NCBI GenBank assembly: GCA_003584705.1
Contig: AP018536.1
Coordinates: 1,240,001-1,304,000 of the forward strand
DNA length: 64,000 bases
Source: Lachnospiraceae bacterium GAM79
GTDB taxonomy: Bacteria; Bacillota; Clostridia; Lachnospirales; Lachnospiraceae
Direction of reading: 5' to 3'
Below are positions 42,830 to 51,129 of the stretch, piece by piece (positions within the stretch are counted from its first letter, which is position 1; every line of letters starts with the position of its first letter). The translations under genes were made by a program, and so were the position numbers. Below the pieces are notes generated by a model. It worked only from the letters and a program-made list of their open reading frames with translations. It did not search any database and was not told where the DNA came from.

Positions 42830-44374
42830 ATGAAAAAGACAGTACAGAGAACAAGTAAATTCAAGGCTTTCTGGGGAATGTTTGCATTGGTGCTTGTGCT
42901 GGGAGCAGGACTTTTTGCCGAGAATCTGGCGTTTGTCAGCCATGCGGAAAGCGCAGCCAAGGTAACAGCATCCAGTGCAAAGATCCGTAAGAGCGCGGAT
43001 TCTTCCAGTGAAGTCATCGGCAGTGCGGCAAAGGATAAGACCATTTCCATCAAGAGCCAGACCAAGGGAGCGGATGGCTATACCTGGTATGAGGTATATG
43101 TGGATGCGAATACGCTGGGATATATTCGTTCCGATCTGGTAAGCATTACCGACGGATCTACCCCGCCGTCTTCTTCAACTACGACCACCACGACAACTAC
43201 AACGACGACTACCGCAGCAACACCGGCTCCGGCAGTGAATGAAACACCGGTGGATGTCACAGCGGTGGAGCCTGTAAGTGCTACCGTGACGGGCGGACAG
43301 TCGGTGCGTGTGCGCAGCAATGCATCTACCACGAGCCAGATCGTAACCACAGCAGAGAACGGAATGGCTCTGACCGTCACCGGACAGGCTACCGGTACGG
43401 ACGGCAATACCTGGTATCAGGTGAATTTCATCGCCAACAATACCGAAGTGACCGGATTTATCCGTTCCGATTATGTGGCGTTATCCGGAGAACTGCAGGC
43501 ACCTTCCACAGAGCAGCCTGCGGAAGAACAGCCTTCGGAAGAACAGCCCGCCGAAGATACACAGACCACTTCCAAGGACTGGGATACCCAGTTGCAGGGA
43601 GATGCATGGTATCTGTTAGATATGGTAGGACAGAAACAATACAAGATCGATGATCTGTTCAGCTCTATTGACCAGATTACTGAGATCAATGCGCAGTTTG
43701 AGACCAATCAGAAGAAGATCACCAGTCAGAAGGTCGTGATCATTATTCTTGTCATTCTTCTGGTGGCAGCGGCGGCAGCAGTCACTCTGCTGATCTTCAA
43801 GATTAAGGATATGACGGATGCGGCTGATTTCTCTGATGCGGAGGAAGCAGCACTTCGCAGAAGAAGAGTGGACAGACCCCAGACCGGCAGAGGTCAGGGT
43901 GGAAGACCGGCACCTCAGGGCGGCAGAACCCAGGGTGGCCAGAAAGTGATGCATGAAGTGGGAGCAGAGAGACGTCCCGCAGGAAAGCCCGCCGGACAGG
44001 GCGGCAGACCGGTGCAGGGACAGAGACCGGCAGGCCAGCAGGCAAGACCCGCGACACAGGGAGCCAGACCTACGGCACCCCAGGCCGGAAGACCGGCACC
44101 GCAGGGAACCAGACCTGCAGCACCCCAGACCGGAAGACCCGCACCGCAGGGAACCAGACCTGCAGCACCCCAGACCGGAAGACCCGCACCGCAGGGAACC
44201 AGACCTGCAGCACCCCAGACCGGAAGATCCGCACCGCAAGTAGACAGACCGGTAAAACCGGCACAGAATAACGGTAATCCGCAGGATCCCGGCTGGAAGT
44301 CCAAGAACTTCATGTCCGATGATGACGAGTTCGAATTCGAATTCCTGAACTGGGACGGCGACGAAGAACAATAG
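42830..44374 (+). CDS. SH3-domain membrane protein with basic Pro/Gly repeat tail
   Basis: A 514-aa protein. A signal or anchor segment (15-38) is followed by two bacterial SH3 domains (about 45-105 and 150-220) separated by a poly-Ser/Thr linker of about 13 Thr. A Glu/Pro/Gln spacer, a TM (about 303-326: VVIIILVILLVAAAAAVTLL) and a strongly basic tail rich in Arg, Gly, Pro and Gln follow. The tail contains a 15-aa repeat (GRPAPQGTRPAAPQT). The SH3 domains probably bind cell wall, and the tail is probably disordered and cytoplasmic. AAGGAG precedes ATG 42830. Confidence 0.82.
   Translation: MKKTVQRTSKFKAFWGMFALVLVLGAGLFAENLAFVSHAESAAKVTASSAKIRKSADSSSEVIGSAAKDKTISIKSQTKGADGYTWYEVYVDANTLGYIRSDLVSITDGSTPPSSSTTTTTTTTTTTTAATPAPAVNETPVDVTAVEPVSATVTGGQSVRVRSNASTTSQIVTTAENGMALTVTGQATGTDGNTWYQVNFIANNTEVTGFIRSDYVALSGELQAPSTEQPAEEQPSEEQPAEDTQTTSKDWDTQLQGDAWYLLDMVGQKQYKIDDLFSSIDQITEINAQFETNQKKITSQKVVIIILVILLVAAAAAVTLLIFKIKDMTDAADFSDAEEAALRRRRVDRPQTGRGQGGRPAPQGGRTQGGQKVMHEVGAERRPAGKPAGQGGRPVQGQRPAGQQARPATQGARPTAPQAGRPAPQGTRPAAPQTGRPAPQGTRPAAPQTGRPAPQGTRPAAPQTGRSAPQVDRPVKPAQNNGNPQDPGWKSKNFMSDDDEFEFEFLNWDGDEEQ
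44076..44244 (+). repeat. 45-bp tandem repeat encoding GRPAPQGTRPAAPQT
   Basis: About three and a half near-identical 45-base units in frame within the SH3 protein gene. The period of 15 codons keeps the frame under unit loss or gain. Confidence 0.85.
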
Positions 44375-44390
44375 GAATAAAAAGACCGGA

Positions 44391-44428
44391 AACGGCATCT
44401 TACGAGAGTGGGATGCCGCTTTCTTTTT
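44391..44428 (+). terminator. terminator after the SH3 protein gene
   Basis: Arms AACGGCATC and GATGCCGCTT, with a 12-base loop, followed by TCTTTTT. Confidence 0.75.
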
Positions 44429-44458
44429 AAAATTTTGATAAACTTTCCCGGTCTGCAG

Positions 44459-44486
44459 TTGACAGCACCGCCCTCACTGTTATAAT
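44459..44486 (+). promoter_or_regulatory. promoter of gntR-clpC
   Basis: Consensus TTGACA (44459-44464), a 16-base spacer and consensus TATAAT (44481-44486) with extended TGT: one of the strongest-looking promoters in the window. Confidence 0.82.
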
Positions 44487-44528
44487 AGACGTATAACAAT
44501 CGGTGACAGTGGGAAGGGAGTGATTTTG

Positions 44529-44906
44529 ATGATAATAGAGATAGATTTCAACAGTAATGAAGCGCTCTATATGCAACTGCGCAATCAGATCATCATGGGA
44601 ATTGCCACGTCACAGTTTCATGAGGGAGATTCCCTGCCGAGTGTACGGCAGCTGGCGGATACCATCGGGATCAATATGCATACTGTAAATAAGGCCTATA
44701 CGGTTCTGAAGCAGGAGGGCTATGTCAAGGTCGACAGGCGAAAGGGAGCCGTGATCGCTCTGGATGTGGACCGTATGCGTGCGGTGGATGAATTGCGGAA
44801 GGAACTGCAGGTAATACTTGCTAAGAGCAGCTGCAAAAATATTTCCAGGCAGGAAGTACATGAATTGATTGATGAAATTTATGAAGAATATGGAGGACTG
44901 AATTGA
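44529..44906 (+). CDS. GntR family regulator, YtrA type
   Basis: A 125-aa short GntR regulator. A winged helix occupies residues ~10-75 (ALYMQLRNQIIMGI, SLPSVRQLADTIGINMHTVN, YTVLKQEGYVKVDRRKGAVI), followed by a ~45-residue helical tail with no effector domain, as in the YtrA subfamily. ATG 44529 has AAGGGAG about 9 bases upstream. Its stop overlaps the clpC start (TGATG), so it may control clpC in place of the CtsR regulator usual in Firmicutes. Confidence 0.88.
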   Translation: MIIEIDFNSNEALYMQLRNQIIMGIATSQFHEGDSLPSVRQLADTIGINMHTVNKAYTVLKQEGYVKVDRRKGAVIALDVDRMRAVDELRKELQVILAKSSCKNISRQEVHELIDEIYEEYGGLN

Positions 44907-47347
44907 TGCAGTCACAGTTTACGGATAAAGCGCAGAATGCGCTTGCCCAGGCCGGCAGATGTGCCAGAGGCCTGAAACAGGGCTATATCGGGACCGAACA
45001 CATTCTGGTGGGACTCCTAAAGGAAGATACCGGTGTAGCCGCAAAAGTGTTGGCGGATAACGGAGTAGAAGTGGATCAGGTCATGGAAATGATCCGGGAT
45101 CTGATCGCCTTTGAAAACGGTGTGGCCGTGAAGGACAAAGAGGGATATTCTCCCAGAGCTGCCCGGATTCTGGAAGAGGCACACCGCCAGGCTGCCCGTT
45201 TCGGACAGAAGCAGACCGGCACGGAGCATCTGCTTCTTGCACTGATCAAAGAGGGCGAGAATGTTGCCGTGCGTCTGCTGAACACGTTGGGAGCCAATGT
45301 GCAGAAGATCTATGTAGATACCCTGATCGCCATCGGACAGGACGGCAATCTGTACAAGGAAGATCTTGGGAAAAAGGGAGACCGTAAGGCGAAGCAGTCT
45401 ACACTGGAACAATACAGCAGAGACCTGACGGCTCTGGCCAGAGAAGGAAAATTGGATCCTGTGGTAGGCAGAGAAGAAGAGATCCGCAGAGTAGTGCAGA
45501 TCTTAAGTCGCCGCACGAAGAACAATCCCTGTCTCGTCGGAGAACCCGGTGTAGGTAAGACCGCCGTGGTAGAAGGTCTGGCAGCCCGCATTGTGGCAGG
45601 AGACGTACCTTTTACCGTGCAGAATAAGAGAGTACTGACATTAGATTTGTCGGGAATGGTGGCAGGAAGTAAGTACCGTGGCGAGTTCGAGGAACGTATC
45701 AAGAAGGTATTGAAGGAAGTGACGGAGGACGGGAATATTATTTTATTCCTGGATGAACTTCATACGATCATTGGTGCCGGAGGTGCGGAAGGCGCCATTG
45801 ACGCTTCCAATATCATGAAGCCTTCCCTGGCCCGTGGAGAGATCCAGCTGATTGGTGCCACCACCATTGCGGAATACCGCAAGTATATTGAGAAGGATGC
45901 GGCTCTGGAGCGCAGATTCCAGCCGGTGACTGTGGAAGAACCTACAGAGGAAGAGGCGGTCCGTATTCTGGAGGGCATCAAAGGAAAATATGAGGATCAT
46001 CACCATGTGCAGATCACCCCGGAGGCCATTGAGGCTGCTGTCAGATTGTCCAGCCGTTATATCAATGACAGAAATCTGCCGGATAAGGCCATCGATCTGA
46101 TCGATGAAGCTTCGGCAAGCGCAAGACTGAGTGCATTGGATGCCCCGGATAAAGCGAAGGAGATCGCTGACCGTATCCACGAGATGGATCAGGAGATGGA
46201 GAGAGCTATCCGCATGGAAGCATTTGACCAGATGGCAGAGATCAAGAAGCAGCAGGATGCGCTGGTGAAAAAATATGACCGCCTGATGAAAAAGCGGGAG
46301 AAACAGGAAGCGGGCAATGTTATCAGTATCGGTGAGAATGAGATCGCCGAGGTCGTTGCCCAGTGGACCAAGATCCCCGTACAGAAGCTGGCGGAAAAAG
46401 AGAGCGAACGACTGTTAAAACTGGAGAAGACGCTGCATAAGCGTGTCATCGGCCAGGAGGAAGCAGTGACTGCAGTGGCCAGGGCCATGCGCAGAGGCCG
46501 TGTGGGTCTGAAGGATCCCAACCGTCCCATCGGCTCCTTCCTGTTCTTAGGTCCTACCGGTGTTGGTAAGACGGAACTGTCCAAGGCATTGGCAGAAGCC
46601 ATGTTCGGCTCTGAAGATGCCATGATCCGTGTTGATATGTCCGAATACATGGAAGGCCATTCGGTCTCCAAGATGATCGGATCACCGCCCGGATATGTAG
46701 GCTTTGAAGAAGGCGGACAGCTGAGCGAGAAGGTTCGCCGTAATCCCTACTCTGTTGTTCTGTTTGACGAGATCGAGAAAGCGCATCCGGATGTATTTAA
46801 TGTTCTTTTGCAGGTACTGGATGACGGTCATATCACGGACTCCAAGGGACGCAAGGTCAGCTTCAAGAACACTGTGCTGATCATGACTTCCAATGCGGGT
46901 GCACAGCGTATCGTGGATCCCAAGAATCTGGGCTTTGCCACAGAGAAGAGCGAGACAAAGGATTACGAGAAGATGAAATCCAATGTCATGGAAGAAGTAA
47001 AGCGCAGCTTCAAGCCGGAATTTATCAACCGTATTGATGATATTATCGTGTTCCATCAGCTGAACAATGAGAACATGAAGGAGATCGTGAATCTTCTGGC
47101 ATCCAATCTGTACAAGAGATGTGAGGATCAGCTGGGGATCCATCTGACCATCACAGCAGCGCTGAAGGAGCATCTGGTATCCAAATATGCGGATAACAAG
47201 ATGGGAGCAAGACCCTTGAAGCGTGCGATCCAGTCCGTGGTAGAGGATGCTCTGGCAGAGGAGATCCTGCAGAAAAAGGTGGTACCGGGAGATAAGGTAT
47301 CCGCCGGATTCAAGGATGGAAAAGTTGTATTTACTGTGAAAAATTAA
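44906..47347 (+). CDS. clpC: ATP-dependent Clp protease ATP-binding subunit ClpC
   Basis: An 813-aa Hsp100 unfoldase that feeds ClpP. Two Clp_N repeats (1-145), AAA1 with GEPGVGKT and Walker [16 protein letters not shown], a UvrB/C-type middle segment (about 410-450), AAA2 with GPTGVGKT and [14 protein letters not shown], and a D2-small domain follow. The ATG overlaps the gntR stop, with GGAGG upstream. mcsA/mcsB are not adjacent, unlike the Bacillus ctsR-mcsA-mcsB-clpC order. Confidence 0.96.
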   Translation: MQSQFTDKAQNALAQAGRCARGLKQGYIGTEHILVGLLKEDTGVAAKVLADNGVEVDQVMEMIRDLIAFENGVAVKDKEGYSPRAARILEEAHRQAARFGQKQTGTEHLLLALIKEGENVAVRLLNTLGANVQKIYVDTLIAIGQDGNLYKEDLGKKGDRKAKQSTLEQYSRDLTALAREGKLDPVVGREEEIRRVVQILSRRTKNNPCLVGEPGVGKTAVVEGLAARIVAGDVPFTVQNKRVLTLDLSGMVAGSKYRGEFEERIKKVLKEVTEDGNIILFLDELHTIIGAGGAEGAIDASNIMKPSLARGEIQLIGATTIAEYRKYIEKDAALERRFQPVTVEEPTEEEAVRILEGIKGKYEDHHHVQITPEAIEAAVRLSSRYINDRNLPDKAIDLIDEASASARLSALDAPDKAKEIADRIHEMDQEMERAIRMEAFDQMAEIKKQQDALVKKYDRLMKKREKQEAGNVISIGENEIAEVVAQWTKIPVQKLAEKESERLLKLEKTLHKRVIGQEEAVTAVARAMRRGRVGLKDPNRPIGSFLFLGPTGVGKTELSKALAEAMFGSEDAMIRVDMSEYMEGHSVSKMIGSPPGYVGFEEGGQLSEKVRRNPYSVVLFDEIEKAHPDVFNVLLQVLDDGHITDSKGRKVSFKNTVLIMTSNAGAQRIVDPKNLGFATEKSETKDYEKMKSNVMEEVKRSFKPEFINRIDDIIVFHQLNNENMKEIVNLLASNLYKRCEDQLGIHLTITAALKEHLVSKYADNKMGARPLKRAIQSVVEDALAEEILQKKVVPGDKVSAGFKDGKVVFTVKN

Positions 47348-47353
47348 GTATTT

Positions 47354-47508
47354 GTAACTATTCAGTCACTCAATTTGCAAAATCGCTCTTGCAGAGCGTT
47401 CCTTTTGCTCATTGAGGTTACTTCGTCCTATAAATTACGTCAAAGGTTCTTACGAATGCAAGCATTCGACGTACCTATGACACAATTTACATGACTCTGA
47501 ATAGTTAC
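47354..47508. repeat. GTAAC-palindrome element, copy E (longest)
   Basis: Perfect inverted ends GTAACTATTCAG and CTGAATAGTTAC lie 155 bases apart, with nested smaller hairpins inside (for example CGAATGCAAGCATTCG and CGCTCTTGCAGAGCG). It lies 6 bases after the clpC stop codon. Confidence 0.8.
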
Positions 47509-47557
47509 AAAATAAATAAAACTTTTTGTAGAAAAACAGGGTGAGATATATTATACT

Positions 47558-47619
47558 GTAACTATTCAAACCCCATTCGCAAAGAACGAAAGAGAAAGAT
47601 GTATTGCGGATGCAGTTAC
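47558..47619. repeat. degenerate GTAAC element copy F
   Basis: GTAACTATTCAA on the left and GCAGTTAC on the right. Only the left end is close to the family pattern. The 290 bases between clpC and the next gene consist mostly of copies E and F. Confidence 0.4.
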
Positions 47620-47637
47620 TTTCAGGAGGACAGACAG

Positions 47638-48051
47638 ATGGCAGTAGTGGAAGAAATACTTCGCAGTGAAGCAGACGGATCTATCAGCTTTGGTAATCAC
47701 AAGCTGGCCAAGAAGGCAAAAGTGGAAGATTATGAGCATGCAGGAGATCTGCTGAAGGTTAAGACCTACAATGAGATGACAAAGCTGGAAAAGAACGGCA
47801 TGTTTTTATATGAATCTGTTCCCGGAACCAGTGTACTGGAGTTCAAGGAAGCTGACAACAGTGTGGAGTTCATCGTAGAAGGTGACGAGGATTCCCAGAT
47901 CACTGTAGGACTGAAGGACGATACCGAGTACGAAGTATTTATCGACGGTAAGAACGTAGGAATCATGAAAACCGGACTTGGCGGCAAACTGAGCCTGAGC
48001 GTAGAACTGGAAGCAGCAGGTGAAGTACCTGTTAAGATCGTAGAGGCGTAA
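47638..48051 (+). CDS. hypothetical protein (137 aa)
   Basis: A soluble acidic protein, rich in beta-strand, with a repeated strand pattern (VEFIVEGDEDSQITVGL, YEVFIDGKNVGIMKTGLGGK, LSLSVELEAAGEVPVKIVE). No family is recognised; the C-terminal half looks like a small beta-sandwich. CAGGAGG lies 7 bases before ATG 47638. Codons upstream in frame to 47599 overlap a repeat and are not used. Confidence 0.7.
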   Translation: MAVVEEILRSEADGSISFGNHKLAKKAKVEDYEHAGDLLKVKTYNEMTKLEKNGMFLYESVPGTSVLEFKEADNSVEFIVEGDEDSQITVGLKDDTEYEVFIDGKNVGIMKTGLGGKLSLSVELEAAGEVPVKIVEA

Positions 48052-48061
48052 GGACGCACTG

Positions 48062-48115
48062 CAAAGGAGTCCAGGCACGGAGGATATTGTAGTACTTCGT
48101 GACTGGGCTTTTTTT
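48062..48115 (+). terminator. imperfect terminator
   Basis: AGTCCAGGCACGGA pairs imperfectly with TTCGTGACTGGGCT, followed by seven T. Confidence 0.55.
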
Positions 48116-48159
48116 AAATATTCAGAGTTTCCGGAGGCGGTTTTGCGGGGGCTGAATAG
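48116..48159. repeat. GTAAC element copy G, partial
   Basis: AAATATTCAG and CTGAATAG ends with GGAGGCGGTTTTGCGG between them; the inner motif matches copy D. It lies 25 bases before radA. Confidence 0.6.
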
Positions 48160-48184
48160 GTATTACAATGATTGAGGAGAGAGC

Positions 48185-49564
48185 ATGGCAAAAGGAAAGA
48201 CGGCCACTGTATTTTTCTGTCAGAACTGTGGCTATGAATCCACGAAATGGCTGGGACAATGTCCCGGCTGCAGAGAGTGGAATACTTTCGTGGAAGAGAC
48301 GATAGATAAAACGGAATTGAAAAATACCGGAAACGGTGCAAAGAGAGACAGGAGAGAGGCTTCGGAGCCCTGTGTGCTGTCGGAGATCGCTATCCGGGAG
48401 GAAAATAAGACTCTCACCGGAATTAAGGAACTGGACCGGGTGCTGGGAGGCGGCATTGTGCAGGGATCTCTGACGCTGGTAGGCGGAGACCCCGGTATCG
48501 GTAAATCCACACTGTTATTGCAGGTCTGCCATAACTTATCCACGGCGGGACATAAAGTATTGTATATTTCCGGTGAGGAATCCAAGGTACAGATCAAGAT
48601 GCGGGCGGACCGTCTGGGGGCTTTTTCGGAGCATATGCTGCTACTGTGTGAGACGAATCTGGATATCATCAGTGAAGTGATCCGCAAGAGCAAGCCGGAG
48701 GTCGTGATCATCGACTCCATACAGACCATGTACAACGAGAACGTGTCGGCGGCGCCGGGAAGCGTGTCTCAGGTGCGGGAATCCACCGGTATTTTGCTGC
48801 AGCTGGCAAAGGGACTGGGAATCTCAATCTTCATTGTAGGCCATGTGACGAAGGAAGGTACGGTGGCAGGTCCCAGAGTGCTGGAACATATGGTGGATAC
48901 CGTTCTTTATTTTGAAGGGGACAGACATGCGTCCTACCGTATTCTGCGGGGGGTGAAGAACCGTTTTGGATCTACGAACGAGATCGGTGTTTTCGAGATG
49001 CGGGAAACGGGACTGGCAGAGGTCAAGAATCCTTCGGAATATATGCTGAACGGACGGCCGGAGAATGCCAGCGGCTCTGTGGTGGCGTGTACCATGGAGG
49101 GCACCAGACCGCTTCTGATCGAATTGCAGGCACTGGTGTGCCACAGTAATTTCGGCATCCCCAGAAGACAGACCACCGGTACGGATTTCAACCGTGTGAA
49201 CCTGCTGATGGCGGTATTGGAGAAGAGATCGGGAGTGCAGCTGTCCTCCTGCGATGCCTACGTGAATATTACGGGAGGTATCAAGATCCAGGAGCCGGCC
49301 ATTGATCTGGGAATCGTGCTGGCGATTCTGTCCAGCTTCCGGAATAAGGCATTGAATCCGAAAATGGTAGCTTTCGGAGAAGTGGGATTAAGCGGCGAAG
49401 TCCGCGCGGTCAGCATGGCAAAACAGCGTGTGGCGGAGGCGGAGAAACTGGGCTTCGAGGAATGCGTGGTGCCCTACGTGTCACTGGAAGAGTGCAAAAA
49501 AGGAAGCAAAATCCGTGTCATCGGCGTCAGCTCCGTGCAGGATGCCATGGACCGATTGTTCTAA
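48185..49564 (+). CDS. radA: DNA repair protein RadA
   Basis: A 459-aa RecA-like branch-migration helicase. It has an N-terminal C4 zinc finger (Cys12, Cys15, Cys26, Cys29), Walker A GGDPGIGKST (100-109), the RadA-specific KNRFG in RGVKNRFGSTNE, and a C-terminal Lon-protease-like domain from about 290. It processes recombination intermediates. ATTGAGGAGAG precedes the start. Confidence 0.96.
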   Translation: MAKGKTATVFFCQNCGYESTKWLGQCPGCREWNTFVEETIDKTELKNTGNGAKRDRREASEPCVLSEIAIREENKTLTGIKELDRVLGGGIVQGSLTLVGGDPGIGKSTLLLQVCHNLSTAGHKVLYISGEESKVQIKMRADRLGAFSEHMLLLCETNLDIISEVIRKSKPEVVIIDSIQTMYNENVSAAPGSVSQVRESTGILLQLAKGLGISIFIVGHVTKEGTVAGPRVLEHMVDTVLYFEGDRHASYRILRGVKNRFGSTNEIGVFEMRETGLAEVKNPSEYMLNGRPENASGSVVACTMEGTRPLLIELQALVCHSNFGIPRRQTTGTDFNRVNLLMAVLEKRSGVQLSSCDAYVNITGGIKIQEPAIDLGIVLAILSSFRNKALNPKMVAFGEVGLSGEVRAVSMAKQRVAEAEKLGFEECVVPYVSLEECKKGSKIRVIGVSSVQDAMDRLF

Positions 49565-49603
49565 AGAAGCTTTTTAGCATTTCATTATGAGGAGGACAAA
49601 GAT

Positions 49604-50437
49604 ATGGCCGTAAGAATAGGAATTGATATCGGCAGCAGTACCACCAAGATCGTAGCTTTTGAAGGAGAACATATGCTTCCGCCCATGGCAGTCAAGGCAG
49701 ACAGCCAGGTGGCATCCCTCTACGGTGCTTTCGGAAGATATCTGTATGAGAATAATCTGCAGCTTTTAGATGTGGAAGGTGTCTATATCACCGGCGTGGG
49801 AAGCAAATATGTGGAGAAAGCGGTATACGATCGTCCGACCTATAAGGTAGATGAATTCGTTGCCACAGGAACCGGAGGCTATTATCTGACGGATAAAAAG
49901 GAAGTTATCGTTATCAGTATGGGAACCGGAAGCTTTTTCGTCAAGGTGACGGAGAATGAGATGAAGCATTTAGGCGGTGTCGGCTTAGGAGGCGGAACCA
50001 TCTGCGGACTGTCCTCGATCATACTGAATACCGGGGACATCCATGAGATCGTCCCTCTGTCCCGGAAAGGTGATGTGGCAAAGATCGACCTGCGGATCGG
50101 CGATCTGGCCAAGGAAAAGCTCCCCGGCCTGAACCTGGACGTGACTGCGTCCAACTTCGGCAAAGCGGATGCCCAGTCCAAGCCCGAGGACATCGCGGCT
50201 GGTATCGTCCATATGGTCATCGAGAACATCTGCCAGGCCGGAATCCTGGCCTCCCGGAACACCGGCATCAAGGATTATATCCTCATCGGCGGCCTGACCA
50301 AATTCTTCGAGTGCCGCCAGATCATCGAAGACTTCAAGAGCCTGTGGGATGTAAAGATTACTATTCCGGAGTATTCTGATTATGCTACCGCTATTGGGGC
50401 GGTGATTGCGCCGGATGCGGAGAAAGAGGAGATTTGA
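49604..50437 (+). CDS. coaW: type II pantothenate kinase
   Basis: A 277-aa ASKHA-fold kinase phosphorylating pantothenate, the first step of CoA synthesis. IGIDIGSSTTKIVAFEG is the phosphate-1 loop, ISMGTGSFFVKV and LGGVGLGGGTICGLS match the PanK-II pattern, and DYILIGGLTKF the adenosine loop. Type II enzymes of this kind are known from Staphylococcus and some Firmicutes. GAGGAGG precedes the ATG. Confidence 0.88.
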   Translation: MAVRIGIDIGSSTTKIVAFEGEHMLPPMAVKADSQVASLYGAFGRYLYENNLQLLDVEGVYITGVGSKYVEKAVYDRPTYKVDEFVATGTGGYYLTDKKEVIVISMGTGSFFVKVTENEMKHLGGVGLGGGTICGLSSIILNTGDIHEIVPLSRKGDVAKIDLRIGDLAKEKLPGLNLDVTASNFGKADAQSKPEDIAAGIVHMVIENICQAGILASRNTGIKDYILIGGLTKFFECRQIIEDFKSLWDVKITIPEYSDYATAIGAVIAPDAEKEEI

Positions 50438-50458
50438 GAAATAAAAAAGTAAGAGGGA

Positions 50459-50488
50459 TTGATTTCTCAATCCCTCTTGGTGTATAAT
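50459..50488 (+). promoter_or_regulatory. promoter of the putative antisense RNA
   Basis: TTGATT (50459-50464), an 18-base spacer and a consensus TATAAT (50483-50488). No open frame of useful size follows on this strand before the terminator at 50590. Confidence 0.7.
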
Positions 50489-50494
50489 CTATTT

Positions 50495-50590
50495 AGAAAG
50501 TAAGTCGGAGGTGAAAATTCCGATTTGCCCTCAGTAAAATACTAGAAAAGAAATAGCATCTACTTTGGCGAGGGGATGCTATTTCTTTTT
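50495..50590 (+). ncRNA. putative antitoxin antisense RNA
   Basis: The predicted ~95-nt transcript runs from the promoter at 50459 to the terminator at 50547-50590. It contains a small hairpin (TCGGA / TCCGA, 50505-50523), and its 3' half is complementary to the end of the holin-like toxin message, including the stop codon and last lysine codons. This matches the 3'-overlap arrangement of txpA/RatA and bsrG/SR4-type type I systems. Inferred from promoter, terminator and position only. Confidence 0.6.
50547..50590. terminator. bidirectional terminator shared by toxin and antisense RNA
   Basis: AAAAGAAATAGCAT and ATGCTATTTCTTTT arms enclose a 16-base loop, with T-runs on both strands. The toxin stop and last codons lie in the right arm. 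Confidence 0.85.
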
Positions 50591-50674
50591 GTTATTATCG
50601 TCACCATGTCTGTCAATGTATGATAAAGCTGCAAAGACAACTAACAACAGAGTAAGTACTTCCATCGTATTCAT
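50579..50674 (-). CDS. holin-like type I toxin (31 aa)
   Basis: A tiny membrane peptide starting MNTMEVLTLLLVVFAALS, with one transmembrane helix (residues ~5-19), then IDRHGDD and a basic NNKKK tail. This is the pattern of the putative holin-like toxin family (TxpA/BsrG class). AAGGAGG lies 9 bases before ATG 50674; an in-frame ATG at 50680 is too close to that site. The promoter with an embedded LexA box is at 50757-50785, giving a ~75-base leader. A convergent RNA overlaps the 3' end. Expression would depolarise the membrane; this is inferred from family behaviour. Confidence 0.78.
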   Translation of the reverse strand: MNTMEVLTLLLVVFAALSYIDRHGDDNNKKK

Positions 50675-50756
50675 GGGCATCACCCTCCTTTGTAAGACTA
50701 GAGGGCATCTAACAATCGGAAAATCGCATCCGCTTTCTGTTCGATTACACAAATAC

Positions 50757-50785
50757 AGTATAACATAAATCGAACGTATGTTCAA
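50757..50785 (-). promoter_or_regulatory. toxin promoter (minus strand)
   Basis: On the minus strand TTGAAC (50785-50780), a 17-base spacer and TATACT (50762-50757). The spacer and -35 are covered by the LexA box. Confidence 0.78.
50771..50784. promoter_or_regulatory. LexA/DinR SOS box
   Basis: CGAACGTATGTTCA agrees with the Gram-positive LexA consensus CGAACRNRYGTTYC at 13 of 14 positions and has the perfect GAAC-N4-GTTC core. It lies over the -35 and spacer of the toxin promoter, where LexA would block RNA polymerase until DNA damage. Confidence 0.8.
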
Positions 50786-50828
50786 TATCATGATGAAAAA
50801 CATTCCTGTTAATTCACATTAAAATAAC

Positions 50829-50873
50829 ACCCCATCATGGCGTGATTCTTCAGATCGCGCCATGGTGAGGTAA
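50829..50873. repeat. inverted repeat between toxin promoter and tRNA-Trp
   Basis: ACCCCATCATGGCG pairs with CGCCATGGTGAGGT around a 17-base centre. No clear T-run. It could end read-through from either side. Confidence 0.5.
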
Positions 50874-50895
50874 AAAGTGTTACCAAAACAGAAAA

Positions 50896-50922
50896 TAAAA
50901 AAAGCCGATAACATCGACTTTT
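50896..50922 (-). terminator. tRNA-Trp terminator
   Basis: On the minus strand AGTCGAT-GTT-ATCGGCT is followed by TTTTTT, 6 bases after the tRNA. Confidence 0.8.
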
Positions 50923-50927
50923 GAAAG

Positions 50928-50998
50928 CAGGGGAAGAGGGGATCGAACCCCCGTTAACGGTTTTGGAGACCGCCGCACTACCGCTGTACTATTCCCCT
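50928..50998 (-). tRNA. tRNA-Trp (anticodon CCA)
   Basis: A 71-base cloverleaf on the minus strand. The acceptor stem is AGGGGAA / TTCCCCT, with discriminator G. The anticodon arm CGGT-CTCCAAA-ACCG gives anticodon CCA, and the T arm contains GGTTCGATCC. The 3' CCA is not encoded. It has its own promoter and terminator. Confidence 0.95.
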
Positions 50999-51033
50999 AT
51001 GAAATTGTATCAGCTGAATCACTGACGAAAGCT

Positions 51034-51063
51034 ATTATAGCATAGATGTTTATCATTTAGCAA
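51034..51063 (-). promoter_or_regulatory. tRNA-Trp promoter
   Basis: On the minus strand TTGCTA, an 18-base spacer and TATAAT with extended TGC, 36 bases before the tRNA. Confidence 0.8.
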
Positions 51064-51129
51064 GTGAAAATTTTAAATTTTTGCAAAAACTTTTGCAATT
51101 CCGGGGAAAACCACAAAGAATACCTTATA

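Noticed and set aside
44076..44244. Regular repeats considered as a CRISPR-like array
   Set aside because: The 45-bp units are contiguous, without spacers, and lie in frame inside a protein gene. No CRISPR array or cas gene was found in the window.
43616..44499. Long minus-strand frames opposite the repeat tail of the SH3 protein gene
   Set aside because: They are by-products of the low-complexity 45-bp repeat, with no ribosome sites and Gly/Ser/Cys-rich repetitive translations.
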